Shown in pieces: positions 19,022 to 27,536 of a stretch of 41,664 bases of DNA. The position numbers and the translations under genes are program-made. The DNA comes from Streptosporangiaceae bacterium (GTDB lineage Bacteria > Actinomycetota > Actinomycetes > Streptosporangiales > Streptosporangiaceae). The stretch's first letter is position 1; every line of letters starts with the position of its first letter. The notes beneath the pieces were generated by a model, which did no database searches, was not told the origin of the DNA, and saw only the letters and a program-made list of their open reading frames with translations. Where the stretch lies: positions 1 to 41,664 of the forward strand of contig JAICWX010000040.1 of the NCBI GenBank assembly GCA_025934635.1. The letters are read 5' to 3'.

Positions 19022-19069
19022 CGCCGGAACCCGCCGCCCGTGTCGGTCCTCGGGCGGCGGATTCCGGCA
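19022..19069 (+). terminator. terminator hairpin after alcohol dehydrogenase
   Basis: GCCGGAA plus CGCCGCCCG pair with CGGGCGGCG plus TTCCGGC around a ten-base loop, interrupted by a small internal bulge. It begins a few bases after the TAA stop. Confidence 0.75.
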
Positions 19070-19109
19070 TTACCCATCCCTGCTCATCCGATCGGCCAGG
19101 TGATCAACG

Positions 19110-19932
19110 GTGACGCCCTCGCCCGACCGGGCTAGCGCCGCGGACCTGATGCAGGCCGCTTCGGGAGACGGCCGAGCCGCCAGCCATATCGGGGCCGTCC
19201 TGGTGCTCGACGCCCCGCCGGTATTCAGCGTCGCCGAGGCGCGGCGGCTCCTCGGCGAGCGGATCCGGACGGTGCCGCGGCTGCGGCAGCGACTCTACCG
19301 GGCGCCGCCTGGATGCGGCGGCCGTACTGGGCCGACGATCCGGCGTTCGACATCGGCCAGCACGTCCGGCTGGTGCGCTGCCCGCCGCCGGGGGACGAGC
19401 GAGCGCTGCTCGATCTCGCCGCGGCTCGGCTCGGCGAGCCGATGCCTGGCGCGGCCGTCTGCGCCGGACCGGGCCGGGCGGCCCTGATGCTCCGCGCCAG
19501 GCGCGTGGCCTGCCCCGGATCCGCGCGGGAATGGCCGAACTCGGCGGCGTCCGGCCGCCGCGCCGGCGGCCGGCTAGGTCGCTCAACCGGCCGGTCGGGC
19601 CGCGTCGGCGGCTCGATGTCATCGCTGTCGGCCTGGCCGCGATCCGCGACCGGGGACATCCGCACGGCGGCACCGTCAACGACGTGCTGCTCGCGGCGGT
19701 CGCCGGGGCGCTGCGAACCGTGCTGGCCGGCCGCGGCGAGCAGCTCAGCCAGGTCACCATCACGGTCCCGGTGACGGCGCGGCGGGCGGCCAGCGGCGGC
19801 GAGCTCGGCAACCGGATCGGAATCATGCCGGTCACGGTGCCCGCCGCCGGCGACCTCGGCACCCGGATATCCCGGACAGCCGACATCACCCGAGAACGCA
19901 AGTCACGTGCCCGCGGCGCTTCGGCTGGATGA
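19110..19932 (+). pseudogene. wax ester synthase/diacylglycerol acyltransferase (WS/DGAT) remnant
   Basis: Three successive frames match parts of the WS/DGAT family that makes triacylglycerol or wax esters. The first (19110 to about 19312) carries VPRLRQRLYRAPPGCGG. The second (about 19313-19445) carries YWADDPAFDIGQHVRLVRCP. The third (from about 19510) carries SLNRPVGPRRRLDV, HGGTVNDVLLAAVAGALR, then ELGNRIGIMPV and TADITRERKSRARGAS. The catalytic HHxxxDG motif, expected between the second and third parts, is deleted, as is the C-terminal third. The 3' end runs 47 nt into the tail of pgk on the other strand. The mycobacterial DosR regulon contains such an enzyme (tgs1). Confidence 0.82.
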
Positions 19933-21073
19933 ACTCCAGGCTGGCGCCGCCGCCGGTGGAGACATGACCGAACGCGCTGTCGGCGAAGCCGAGCGCGCGG
20001 ATGGCCGCGCCGGTGTCGCCGCCGCCGACTACCGTGAAGGCGCCGCCGTCCGCCATGGCCTGGGCCACGGCCCGGGTACCGGCGGCGTACGGGATCCGCT
20101 CGAACACGCCCGCCGGCCCGTTCCAGAAGACCGTCCCGGCCGTCCCGATGGCGGCGGCGAACCGGGCCGTCGTCTCCGGGCCGATGTCCAGGCCCATCTG
20201 GTCGGCCGGGATGGCGTCGGCCGCGACTACCTGAGGCGGCGCGTCCCCGGTGATCCCCGCCGCCACGACGAGATCGGACGGCAGCTGGATCTGGCCGGGC
20301 GCCGCCTGCTCGAGGTAGCGCGCGGCCGCGTCGATCTGGCTCTCCTCGAGCCGGGAGGTGCCGGTCTTGAGGCCCTGAGCGGCGAGGAACGGGAAGGCCA
20401 TCGCCCCGCCGACCAGGATCCGGTCGGCCCGGGCGAGCAGGCTGCCGAAGGCGCCGAACTTGTCCGCCACCTTCGCGCCGCCGAGCACCACCACGTAGGG
20501 CCGCCGGACAACAGCGGTCAGCCGGCGCAGCGCGCCGACCTCGGCCTGGACGAGGTAGCCGGCCACGCTGATCATCCGCAGCGGGACGTCGTAGACGCTG
20601 GCGTGCTTGCGGTGCACGGCGCCGAAACCGTCCGCGACGTAGAGGTCGGCGGGACTCGCGAGCATGTCGGCGAAGTATCCGCGGCTCATGTCGTCCTTGC
20701 TGGTCTCGGCGGCGTTGAACCGCAGGTTTTCCAGCATGACCAGGTCGCCGGGGCCCATGGCGGCGATGGCGGCGCGGGCCGTGGGACCGGCGATGTCGCC
20801 GGGGAAGCTCACCTCGTGATCGAGCAGCCGGGCCAGCCGCGCCGCGACCGGGGCCAGCGAATACCGCAGGTCCTCACGGCCGCCGGGACGGCCGAGGTGG
20901 GAGCAGACGATCACCTTGGCGCCGCGGCTCGTCAGCGCGGTCAGCGTCGGCAGGCTCGCCCTGATGCGCCCGTCGTCCGTGATCCGCCCGTCGTCCAGCG
21001 GCACGTTGAGGTCGGCGCGCACCAGGACGCGGCGGCCCTCGACCTCGACATCACCGATCGTCTTCATCTTCAT
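19886..21073 (-). CDS. pgk: phosphoglycerate kinase
   Basis: Glycolytic kinase making ATP from 1,3-bisphosphoglycerate; 395 residues, normal length. Substrate-binding RADLNVPLDDGRITDDGRI and SHLGRPGG, the hinge and nucleotide regions (VVLGGAKVADKFG, WNGPAGVFE) and VVGGGDTGAAI are all present. The start is ATG 21073 with GGGAG upstream. It follows the two-domain USP gene by 13 nt, so the two form an operon. The last residues (after GGGASLEFIQ) are unlike other PGKs and are read from the opposite strand of the acyltransferase remnant, so the native tail seems to have been replaced. It is separate from gap, which has its own promoter at 24.5 kb. It is probably a condition-specific isozyme; a housekeeping copy elsewhere would be expected. 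Confidence 0.93.
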   Translation of the reverse strand: MKMKTIGDVEVEGRRVLVRADLNVPLDDGRITDDGRIRASLPTLTALTSRGAKVIVCSHLGRPGGREDLRYSLAPVAARLARLLDHEVSFPGDIAGPTARAAIAAMGPGDLVMLENLRFNAAETSKDDMSRGYFADMLASPADLYVADGFGAVHRKHASVYDVPLRMISVAGYLVQAEVGALRRLTAVVRRPYVVVLGGAKVADKFGAFGSLLARADRILVGGAMAFPFLAAQGLKTGTSRLEESQIDAAARYLEQAAPGQIQLPSDLVVAAGITGDAPPQVVAADAIPADQMGLDIGPETTARFAAAIGTAGTVFWNGPAGVFERIPYAAGTRAVAQAMADGGAFTVVGGGDTGAAIRALGFADSAFGHVSTGGGASLEFIQPKRRGHVTCVLG

Positions 21074-21086
21074 GACATCTCCCTTG

Positions 21087-21974
21087 TCAGGTTCCGGACG
21101 GGATGACCGCGACGGGACCGTGGGCATGGTCCAGGACCGCGTGCTGGATCGAGCCGATGCCAGGGCCGCCGTCTTCCGGGTGATCGTGCCGGCCCAGGAC
21201 CACGAGGTCGGCGCGGGCCGAGTAGCTGGCTAGCACCCGCGCGGGGTGCCCGTGAACGACGTCTTGGCGCACGTTCACCGCCGGGTACTTCTCGCGCCAC
21301 CCCGCCAGGGCCGCCGCCAGCTGCCGGTCAGCCTCGGCCGCGACCCGGGCCGGGTCGTCGGGCCGCAAAACGGAAACCTCGCCTGCCCCGCGGAGACGCG
21401 ATGCCGGGGGGAACCGGGACCAGGTGTGGACGGCGACGAGGTCCGCGCGGCGCAGCGCGGCTTCCTCGAACGCGAACGCCAGCGCCGCACCGGCCTCCTG
21501 CGGGTCGCGGACGCCGACGGCGATCTCCCGGTGCACGGCCATGGTCTCGTCCCGGACCACCACCACCGGACACGCCGCGCGGCTGGCCGCGTACCTGCTC
21601 ACCGAGCCGAGGATCATCGCCGCGAACCCGCCCGCCCCCCGGGCTCCGACGACCAGCAGGGACGCGTCCGCGCCGCTCCCGGCGACCGCGAGAGCAGGCG
21701 CACCGGACATCAGGCCGGTGGTGACGGGCAGGCCCGGCTCTGCCTCCTCGCACCGGATGATGGCCGCATTCAGCGCCTCTGCGGACATGCCGCGCAGCGC
21801 GTTCGCGACGGCCTGCGGTGAGGCCTGGTAAGCGTGCAGGCGTGGCATCGGAGCGGGCGCCGATACGATCCGGAGCGGCCGGGATTGCCGCCTGGCCTCG
21901 TGCGCGGCCCACTCGGCGGCGCGGAGTGAGTACGCTGAGCCGTCCACGGCCACGACGACTGGCTTGGTTGTCAC
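21087..21974 (-). CDS. universal stress protein, two domains
   Basis: A 295-residue tandem UspA protein. Domain 1 (about 5-140) carries VVVAVDGSAYSLRAAEWA and an intact ATP motif, GARGAGGFAAMILGS. Domain 2 (about 150-293) begins HREIAVGVRDPQEAGAAL and has a degraded motif, GRHDHPEDGGPGIGS, so only the first domain is likely to bind ATP. It starts at GTG 21974 with AGGAGG upstream. It lies 13 nt before pgk and just after the cyclic-nucleotide-binding gene on the same strand; the three may be transcribed together from the box at 22554, unless the hairpin at 21997-22023 stops transcription. Confidence 0.93.
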   Translation of the reverse strand: MTTKPVVVAVDGSAYSLRAAEWAAHEARRQSRPLRIVSAPAPMPRLHAYQASPQAVANALRGMSAEALNAAIIRCEEAEPGLPVTTGLMSGAPALAVAGSGADASLLVVGARGAGGFAAMILGSVSRYAASRAACPVVVVRDETMAVHREIAVGVRDPQEAGAALAFAFEEAALRRADLVAVHTWSRFPPASRLRGAGEVSVLRPDDPARVAAEADRQLAAALAGWREKYPAVNVRQDVVHGHPARVLASYSARADLVVLGRHDHPEDGGPGIGSIQHAVLDHAHGPVAVIPSGT

Positions 21975-21996
21975 GATCAGCCTCCTAAGGCAGTGC

Positions 21997-22023
21997 CTGC
22001 TCTAGCAGTGCCTGCTAGAGCAG
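21997..22023. repeat. perfect 12-bp inverted repeat overlapping a stop codon
   Basis: CTGCTCTAGCAG, loop TGC, CTGCTAGAGCAG. It covers the TAG stop of the cNMP-binding gene and lies 22 nt before the USP start. As RNA it could end transcription or modulate expression of the USP gene; as DNA it could be an operator. Confidence 0.7.
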
Positions 22024-22488
22024 GGCGGCTGGCAGGCTCGACGCGGTGATCAGCCGGACCCTGGTCGCCTGCAGCCGCTTGGCGAGGACCTGGCTGAGCC
22101 GCTGAGTGAGGTCGTAGCCGAGGACGGGATAGGCCTCGCAGCAGGCCCGCACGGCCTGTGCGTCGAATTCGAACGCCTCGACCCGGTGGGCGGCTATCGC
22201 GCCGAAGGACCACCGGTAGGGCGGGAACAGCCAGGACCAGCCGAGCAGCTCGCCCATGCCGATGGTGTCGATCTTCGTCCCGCCCTGACCGGGAACGTGC
22301 AGGTCCAGGGTTACGTGACCGGACTGGATCAGCCAGAAGCGGGTGGCGCGGCCGCCGTCTTCGAAGAGCCGGTACCGGGCCGGGAACGTGACGTCGCGTG
22401 CCGTGTCCGCGAGCACCCCCAGATGCTCACGCGGCATGCCGTGCAGGAACGGGTGGCCGGACAGGGCCCCCGCCGTGACTTCGATCAT
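22015..22488 (-). CDS. cyclic-nucleotide-binding (Crp-like) domain protein without helix-turn-helix
   Basis: A 157-residue stand-alone cNMP-binding beta-barrel. It carries FLHGMPREHLGVLADTARDV, FPARYRLFEDGGRATRFWLI, SGHVTLDLHVPG and GMGELLGWSWLFPPYRWSF, then a long C-terminal helix (TQRLSQVLAKRLQATRVRL). The DNA-binding domain of Crp/Fnr proteins is absent, so it is not by itself a transcription factor; it may sense a ligand and act on a partner. The start is ATG 22488 with GAGGCGG upstream (an in-frame GTG lies at 22497). It is first in a probable operon with the two-domain USP and pgk. A DosR-type box lies 65 nt upstream. Confidence 0.85.
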   Translation of the reverse strand: MIEVTAGALSGHPFLHGMPREHLGVLADTARDVTFPARYRLFEDGGRATRFWLIQSGHVTLDLHVPGQGGTKIDTIGMGELLGWSWLFPPYRWSFGAIAAHRVEAFEFDAQAVRACCEAYPVLGYDLTQRLSQVLAKRLQATRVRLITASSLPAALL

Positions 22489-22553
22489 GGCTATCACCGC
22501 CTCGCTATTCGCCTGACGAAACTCAGCCTCGGCGGACGGCCCGGTCCCGGCCA

Positions 22554-22567
22554 GGGCCGTAAGTCCC
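22554..22567. promoter_or_regulatory. DosR-type box upstream of cNMP-USP-pgk operon
   Basis: GGGCCGTAAGTCCC matches GGGCCAAAGGTCCC at 11 of 14 positions, 65 nt before the cNMP-domain gene. It may also serve the divergent XRE-PPOX gene, 140 nt away. Confidence 0.55.
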
Positions 22568-22707
22568 GGACGGATGTGGCGGAGGACACTCCCCGCCCGG
22601 CTTCGCCCTGGTGAGGGTGGTGAGTGTGCGGGCCCCGATGGCCCCGCGTGCCAGGTAGACGTATCCGAGGAGGTGAAGCGGCGCCCGTCCCGGGTTGCCG
22701 CGATCCG

Positions 22708-23412
22708 ATGACTGTTAACCACATGTCCAGGACCGGTCCCGAGAACGAGGCCGCGCGCTGGCCGTCGCCCCCTGACCCGGGCGACCTGAGCAAGCGGATC
22801 GCGCAGCGGCGCACCGAGCTGCACCTGAGCCAGCTGCAGGTGGCCACGCGGGCCGGGATGAGCCTGCGGTACCTGCAGTACCTGGAGCGTTACCCGGCCC
22901 GGCCCGGTCCCGCCGAGCTCAGGCACCTCGCGGCCGCCCTGCAGACGACGCCGGCCGCACTGCTCGGCGGAGGTGCGAACGTGCCGCCTGGGCACGGTCC
23001 CCGGCCGGCCGGCCCGCGGGTCGTCAGCAAGCTCGAGCCGGGCGAGTGCCGCCGGCTGATCACGCCCGGCGGGATCGGCCGGATCGCGTTCGGGACGCTG
23101 GACGGCCCGATGGTCATCCCGGTCAACTTCGCCGTGCTGGCCGACACCCTCGTGATCAGGACGGCCCAGGGCACGGTCATCGACGGGCACGCCGACGGGC
23201 CGGTCGCGGTCGAGATCGACCACATCGACGAGGCTCTCCGCCAGGGTTGGAGCGTGCTGGTGCGCGGCCCGGCCCACCACGTCACCCACCCGGCCGAGCT
23301 GGGCCGCCTGCAGGAGGATGCGGTGGTGTGGCCGTGGGCCGGCGGCGAGCGCGAGGTCTACGTGCGGGTCATCCCCAGCAAGATCACCGGCCGCCGCATC
23401 GAGCTCCGGTGA
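22708..23412 (+). CDS. XRE helix-turn-helix fused to PPOX flavin-binding domain
   Basis: A 234-residue two-domain protein. Residues about 26-86 are an XRE-type helix-turn-helix (LSKRIAQRRTELHLSQLQVA, RYLQYLERYPARPG, ALQTTPAALL). Residues about 107-234 are a PPOX split barrel (ECRRLITPGGIGRIAFGTLD, MVIPVNFAVL, QGWSVLVRGPAHHV) ending SKITGRRIELR. The PPOX half is closest in this window to the stand-alone protein at 30829. The design suggests a regulator whose DNA binding responds to flavin, F420 or redox state; that is inference. ATGs at 22708 and 22723 are both possible, and neither has a clear ribosome site. A strong bidirectional terminator follows. Confidence 0.87.
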   Translation: MTVNHMSRTGPENEAARWPSPPDPGDLSKRIAQRRTELHLSQLQVATRAGMSLRYLQYLERYPARPGPAELRHLAAALQTTPAALLGGGANVPPGHGPRPAGPRVVSKLEPGECRRLITPGGIGRIAFGTLDGPMVIPVNFAVLADTLVIRTAQGTVIDGHADGPVAVEIDHIDEALRQGWSVLVRGPAHHVTHPAELGRLQEDAVVWPWAGGEREVYVRVIPSKITGRRIELR

Positions 23413-23434
23413 CGTCGCCCTCCTGGCCCACTCG

Positions 23435-23466
23435 AACGGGCCGTCCCCTCGGGGGGACGGCCCGTT
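23435..23466. terminator. strong bidirectional terminator
   Basis: A perfect 14-bp stem (AACGGGCCGTCCCC / GGGGACGGCCCGTT) with a TCGG loop, between the convergent XRE-PPOX and gap genes. The A/T ends give a short T-run on both strands. Confidence 0.88.
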
Positions 23467-23493
23467 TCGGGTCCTGCGCGACCAAGCGCGGCG

Positions 23494-24615
<1,122 letters not shown>

Positions 24616-24663
24616 TCACCGGGTGGACGACGTAAACCGTGGTCACGAGGGATGGTGGCGATA

Positions 24664-24924
24664 ATGACCCGACGAGAACACAAGCTCGGAACCTGCTGGC
24701 TGGTCCGGCTGCTGCGCGGGCTGCGACCGGACCGGAACCCGCTGCGCCGCCGCTCCGACCGCGCCGAGGCCGTCGTGCTCGCCGCGCTGCTCGCCGCCTT
24801 CCTGGCTGTCACCATGGCCCGGTGGCGGGCGCCCGACGGGCAGGCCCGGAGCGGTGAGGTATTCGCGACCGCCCGCGGCAGTAAGGCCCGTTGGTCTGGG
24901 ACGGAGGTCCCGTGCGGGTGGTGA
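24664..24924 (+). pseudogene. Rv1733c-like membrane protein, internally deleted
   Basis: An 86-codon frame whose N-terminal part (RNPLRRRSDRAEAVVLAALL, then AAFLAV) matches the first half of Rv1733c-family two-helix membrane proteins, normally about 200 residues. It then jumps directly to ARWRAPDGQARSGEV, which belongs to the external domain, so about 80 residues and the second helix's partner region are missing. The final residues are read through the DosR-type box of the next gene (24898-24911), which shows that the natural 3' end is lost too. Rv1733c is a DosR-regulated antigen in M. tuberculosis. The frame may still be translated as a single-helix stub. Confidence 0.68.
24898..24911. promoter_or_regulatory. 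perfect DosR-type box upstream of membrane protein and POR operon
   Basis: GGGAC-GGAG-GTCCC, a perfect 5+4+5 palindrome, 113 nt before the start at 25025. It lies inside the 3' end of the truncated Rv1733c-like frame. Confidence 0.72.
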
Positions 24925-25024
24925 CGTCTGGCCGTGATGGAGGGCGGGGGCCGGGCGGGAGGCTGGGCGTGACAGTGAAACAGCGGACCGCCAAGCCGGC
25001 CCGCACTCCGAAGGAGGCATTACG

Positions 25025-25612
25025 ATGCGCCGCTCCTCTACTCTCACCGCGATCGCGGGGCTCGCCCTGGCAGCGATCTTGTTCGTGGCCGGCGGCCTGC
25101 TGATGTGGGGATCCGCTTACGTCCACAACGAGGTCCACGGCCAGCTGGCCGCGCAGCAGATCTTCTTCCCGCCCAAGGCCGCGTTCGCGCACCCCAAGGC
25201 CGGCACCGAGATCACGCCCAGCATGGTCCCGTCGGTCTCGCAGTACGCCGGGCAGCAGCTGGTGACCGGCCAGCAGGCCGAGTCCTACGCCGACAACTTC
25301 ATCGCGGTGCACATCACCAACATGACCGGCGGCCAGACCTACGCCCAGCTGTCCGCCAAGGCGCTGGCCAACCCGAATGACACCAAGCTGGCCGGCGAAG
25401 TCGCCACCGTGTTCAAGGGCGAGACCCTGCGGTCGATCCTGCTGAACGCCTACGGCTGGTGGAAGGTCTCCCAGATCACCTACATTGCCTCCCTGGTCGC
25501 CTTCGGCCTCGGCGGCCTGGCCCTGCTGGCCTCCCTGTTCGGCCTCACCATCGGCCGCAACCCCGAAATCCTCCACGAGGTCATCGACGGCACCCCCGTC
25601 ACGCACTCATGA
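25025..25612 (+). CDS. two-helix membrane protein of unknown function
   Basis: A 195-residue protein. A membrane helix lies at about 8-30 (LTAIAGLALAAILFVAGGLL), then an external domain of about 120 residues with QLAAQQIFFPPKAAFAHP and ADNFIAVHITNMTGGQTYAQ, and a second helix at about 150-175. A short cytoplasmic tail (GRNPEILHEVIDGTPV) ends it. I recall similar proteins in other actinobacteria but no established function. GAAGGAGG lies seven nt before the ATG. The pyruvate oxidoreductase operon follows after 59 nt without a separate box, so it may be read from the same promoter. Confidence 0.82.
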   Translation: MRRSSTLTAIAGLALAAILFVAGGLLMWGSAYVHNEVHGQLAAQQIFFPPKAAFAHPKAGTEITPSMVPSVSQYAGQQLVTGQQAESYADNFIAVHITNMTGGQTYAQLSAKALANPNDTKLAGEVATVFKGETLRSILLNAYGWWKVSQITYIASLVAFGLGGLALLASLFGLTIGRNPEILHEVIDGTPVTHS

Positions 25613-25671
25613 CCCCTCCGAGCGCCTCCGGCCGGCACCCATCCCGGGCGCCGGCCGAGGACTAGGCCCCC

Positions 25672-26295
25672 ATGAGCACCCAGGAAAGGACGCGGACGAT
25701 GTTCCAGGTACGGTTCCACGGGCGAGGCGGCCAGGGTGTGGTCACCGCCGCCGAGCTCCTGGCCTCGGCCGCGTTCCGCGAGGGCCGGCACGCCCAGGCG
25801 TTCCCGAGCTTCGGCTCGGAGCGGATGGGCGCGCCGGTGATGTCGTTCTGCCGGATCAACGACAAGCCGATCCGCACCCACGAGCCGGTCACCGAACCGG
25901 ACGCCCTGATCATCCAGGACCCGACGCTGCTGCACCAGGCCGAGCTTTTCACTGGTCTCGGACGTGACGGCTACATGCTCGTCAACGCCGCCCGCGACTT
26001 CGCCGAGCTGGGCCTGGGCGAGTTCGCCGGCGGCTTCCGCCGGGACCGGCTCCTGGTCGTCCCGGCCAGCGCGCTGGCCATGACCCACCTCGGCCGCCCG
26101 CTGCCCGGCGCCCCCCTGCTAGGCGGGTTCGCCGCCCTGACCTGGGCGGTCAGCCTGGACTCGGTGCTGGCCGCGATCAACGAGAGGTTCACCGGCCAGG
26201 TCGCGGCGGGCAACGCCGCCGCCGCCCGGGCCGCGTTCGATTTCGTCCGGGATGAGCAGAAAGCACTGACCCGAGAGGCACGGACCGATGCTTAA
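25672..26295 (+). CDS. porG: 2-oxoacid:acceptor oxidoreductase gamma subunit
   Basis: A 207-residue gamma subunit (198 if ATG 25699 is used, which begins directly with MFQVRFHGRGGQG). The family motif FHGRGGQGVVTAAELLA and FPSFGSERMGAPVMSF are clear. In four-subunit pyruvate:ferredoxin oxidoreductases this domain helps bind CoA. It overlaps porA by 8 nt. Together with porA, porB and the GltD/ferredoxin protein it encodes a complete oxygen-sensitive route from pyruvate to acetyl-CoA, probably under the DosR-type box at 24898. Confidence 0.93.
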   Translation: MSTQERTRTMFQVRFHGRGGQGVVTAAELLASAAFREGRHAQAFPSFGSERMGAPVMSFCRINDKPIRTHEPVTEPDALIIQDPTLLHQAELFTGLGRDGYMLVNAARDFAELGLGEFAGGFRRDRLLVVPASALAMTHLGRPLPGAPLLGGFAALTWAVSLDSVLAAINERFTGQVAAGNAAAARAAFDFVRDEQKALTREARTDA

Positions 26296-27532
26296 GCAGA
26301 TCGAGGGCTCCCGCGCGGTGGCCGAGGCGGTGGCGATGTGCCGTCCGCAGGTGATCTGCGCCTACCCGATCACCCCGCAGACCCACATCGTCGAGGCGCT
26401 CTCCGCGATGGTGAAGAAGGACGACCTCAAGGCCGAGTTCCTCAACGTGGAATCAGAGTTCGCCGCCATGTCGGTCGCCATCGGGGCGTCCGCGGCCGGG
26501 GCCCGGGCCTACACCGCCACCGCCAGCCAGGGCCTGCTGTACATGAGCGAGGCCGTTTGGAACGCGGCCGGCCTGGGGCTGCCGATCGTGATGACAGTGG
26601 CCAACCGGGCGATCGGCGCGCCGATCAATATCTGGAACGATCACAGCGACGCCATGTCCCAGCGCGACGCGGGCTGGCTCCAGCTCTACGCCGAGACCAG
26701 CCAGGAGGCCCTCGACCTGCACATCCAGGCCTTCCGGATCGCCGAGGAGCTGTCCGTCCCCGTGATGGTCTGCATGGACGGCTTCCTGCTCACCCACGCC
26801 AGCGAACGAGCCGACCTCCCCGACCAGGCCCAGGTCGACGCGTTCCTCCCGCGCTACGAGCCGCGCCAGGTGCTCGACCCGGCCGAGCCGGTCTCGATCG
26901 GCGCCATGGTCGGCCCCGAGGCCTTCACCGAAGTCCGCTACCTGGCCTACGAGCGGATGCGGCAGGCCCTCGGCGTCATCGCGGAAACCGCCGCGGACTT
27001 CCGGGCGCAGTTCGGCCGGGACTCCGGCGGCCTGGTCCGCCCCTACTTGACTGACGACGCCGAGATCGTCGTGGTCGCGCTCGGCTCCACCCTCGGCACC
27101 CTCAAGGACGCCGTGGACGAGCTGCGGGCCGGCGGGATGAAGATCGGCGTGCTCGGCATCACCAGCTTCCGGCCGTTCCCCGCGGACGCGGTCCGCGAGA
27201 CCGTGGGCGGCCGGCGCGTCGTGGTGCTCGAGCGGGCGCTCGCCCCGGGCGCCGGCGGTATCGTCACCGCCGATGTCCGGGCGGCGCTGAACCAGCCGCA
27301 GGACATCTCCACCGTCATCGCCGGGCTCGGCGGCCGCTCGATCACCCAGAAATCGCTGCGCGGCATGCTCACCGCCGCCGCGGCCGGCGAGCTTGACCCG
27401 CTGACCTTCCTCGACCTCGACACCGCCCTGGCCGACCGGGAACTGGCCCGGATGCGCGCCGCCCGCCGGTCAGGACCCAGCGCGGAGAACCTGCTCCGCG
27501 ACCTCGGCATCACCGCATCACGGATCGGATGA
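26288..27532 (+). CDS. porA: pyruvate (2-oxoacid):ferredoxin oxidoreductase alpha subunit
   Basis: A 414-residue alpha subunit. Characteristic stretches are ICAYPITPQTHIVEALS, FLNVESEFAAMSVAIGAS, ATASQGLLYMSEAVWNAAG and GAPINIWNDHSDAMSQRD. The last is typical of pyruvate rather than 2-oxoglutarate enzymes. The C-terminal domain (about 255-400, VVALGSTLGTLKDAVDEL) is the expected transketolase-like module. Its start lies 8 nt inside porG, and porB follows after 4 nt, so translation is coupled. Pyruvate as substrate is inferred from family resemblance. Confidence 0.94.
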   Translation: MLKQIEGSRAVAEAVAMCRPQVICAYPITPQTHIVEALSAMVKKDDLKAEFLNVESEFAAMSVAIGASAAGARAYTATASQGLLYMSEAVWNAAGLGLPIVMTVANRAIGAPINIWNDHSDAMSQRDAGWLQLYAETSQEALDLHIQAFRIAEELSVPVMVCMDGFLLTHASERADLPDQAQVDAFLPRYEPRQVLDPAEPVSIGAMVGPEAFTEVRYLAYERMRQALGVIAETAADFRAQFGRDSGGLVRPYLTDDAEIVVVALGSTLGTLKDAVDELRAGGMKIGVLGITSFRPFPADAVRETVGGRRVVVLERALAPGAGGIVTADVRAALNQPQDISTVIAGLGGRSITQKSLRGMLTAAAAGELDPLTFLDLDTALADRELARMRAARRSGPSAENLLRDLGITASRIG

Positions 27533-27536
27533 GCTC

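Noticed and set aside
22015..23289. 424-codon minus-strand frame ending in the cNMP-binding domain
   Set aside because: Only the part from ATG 22488 is supported by a ribosome site and family match. The upstream part is antisense to the XRE-PPOX gene.
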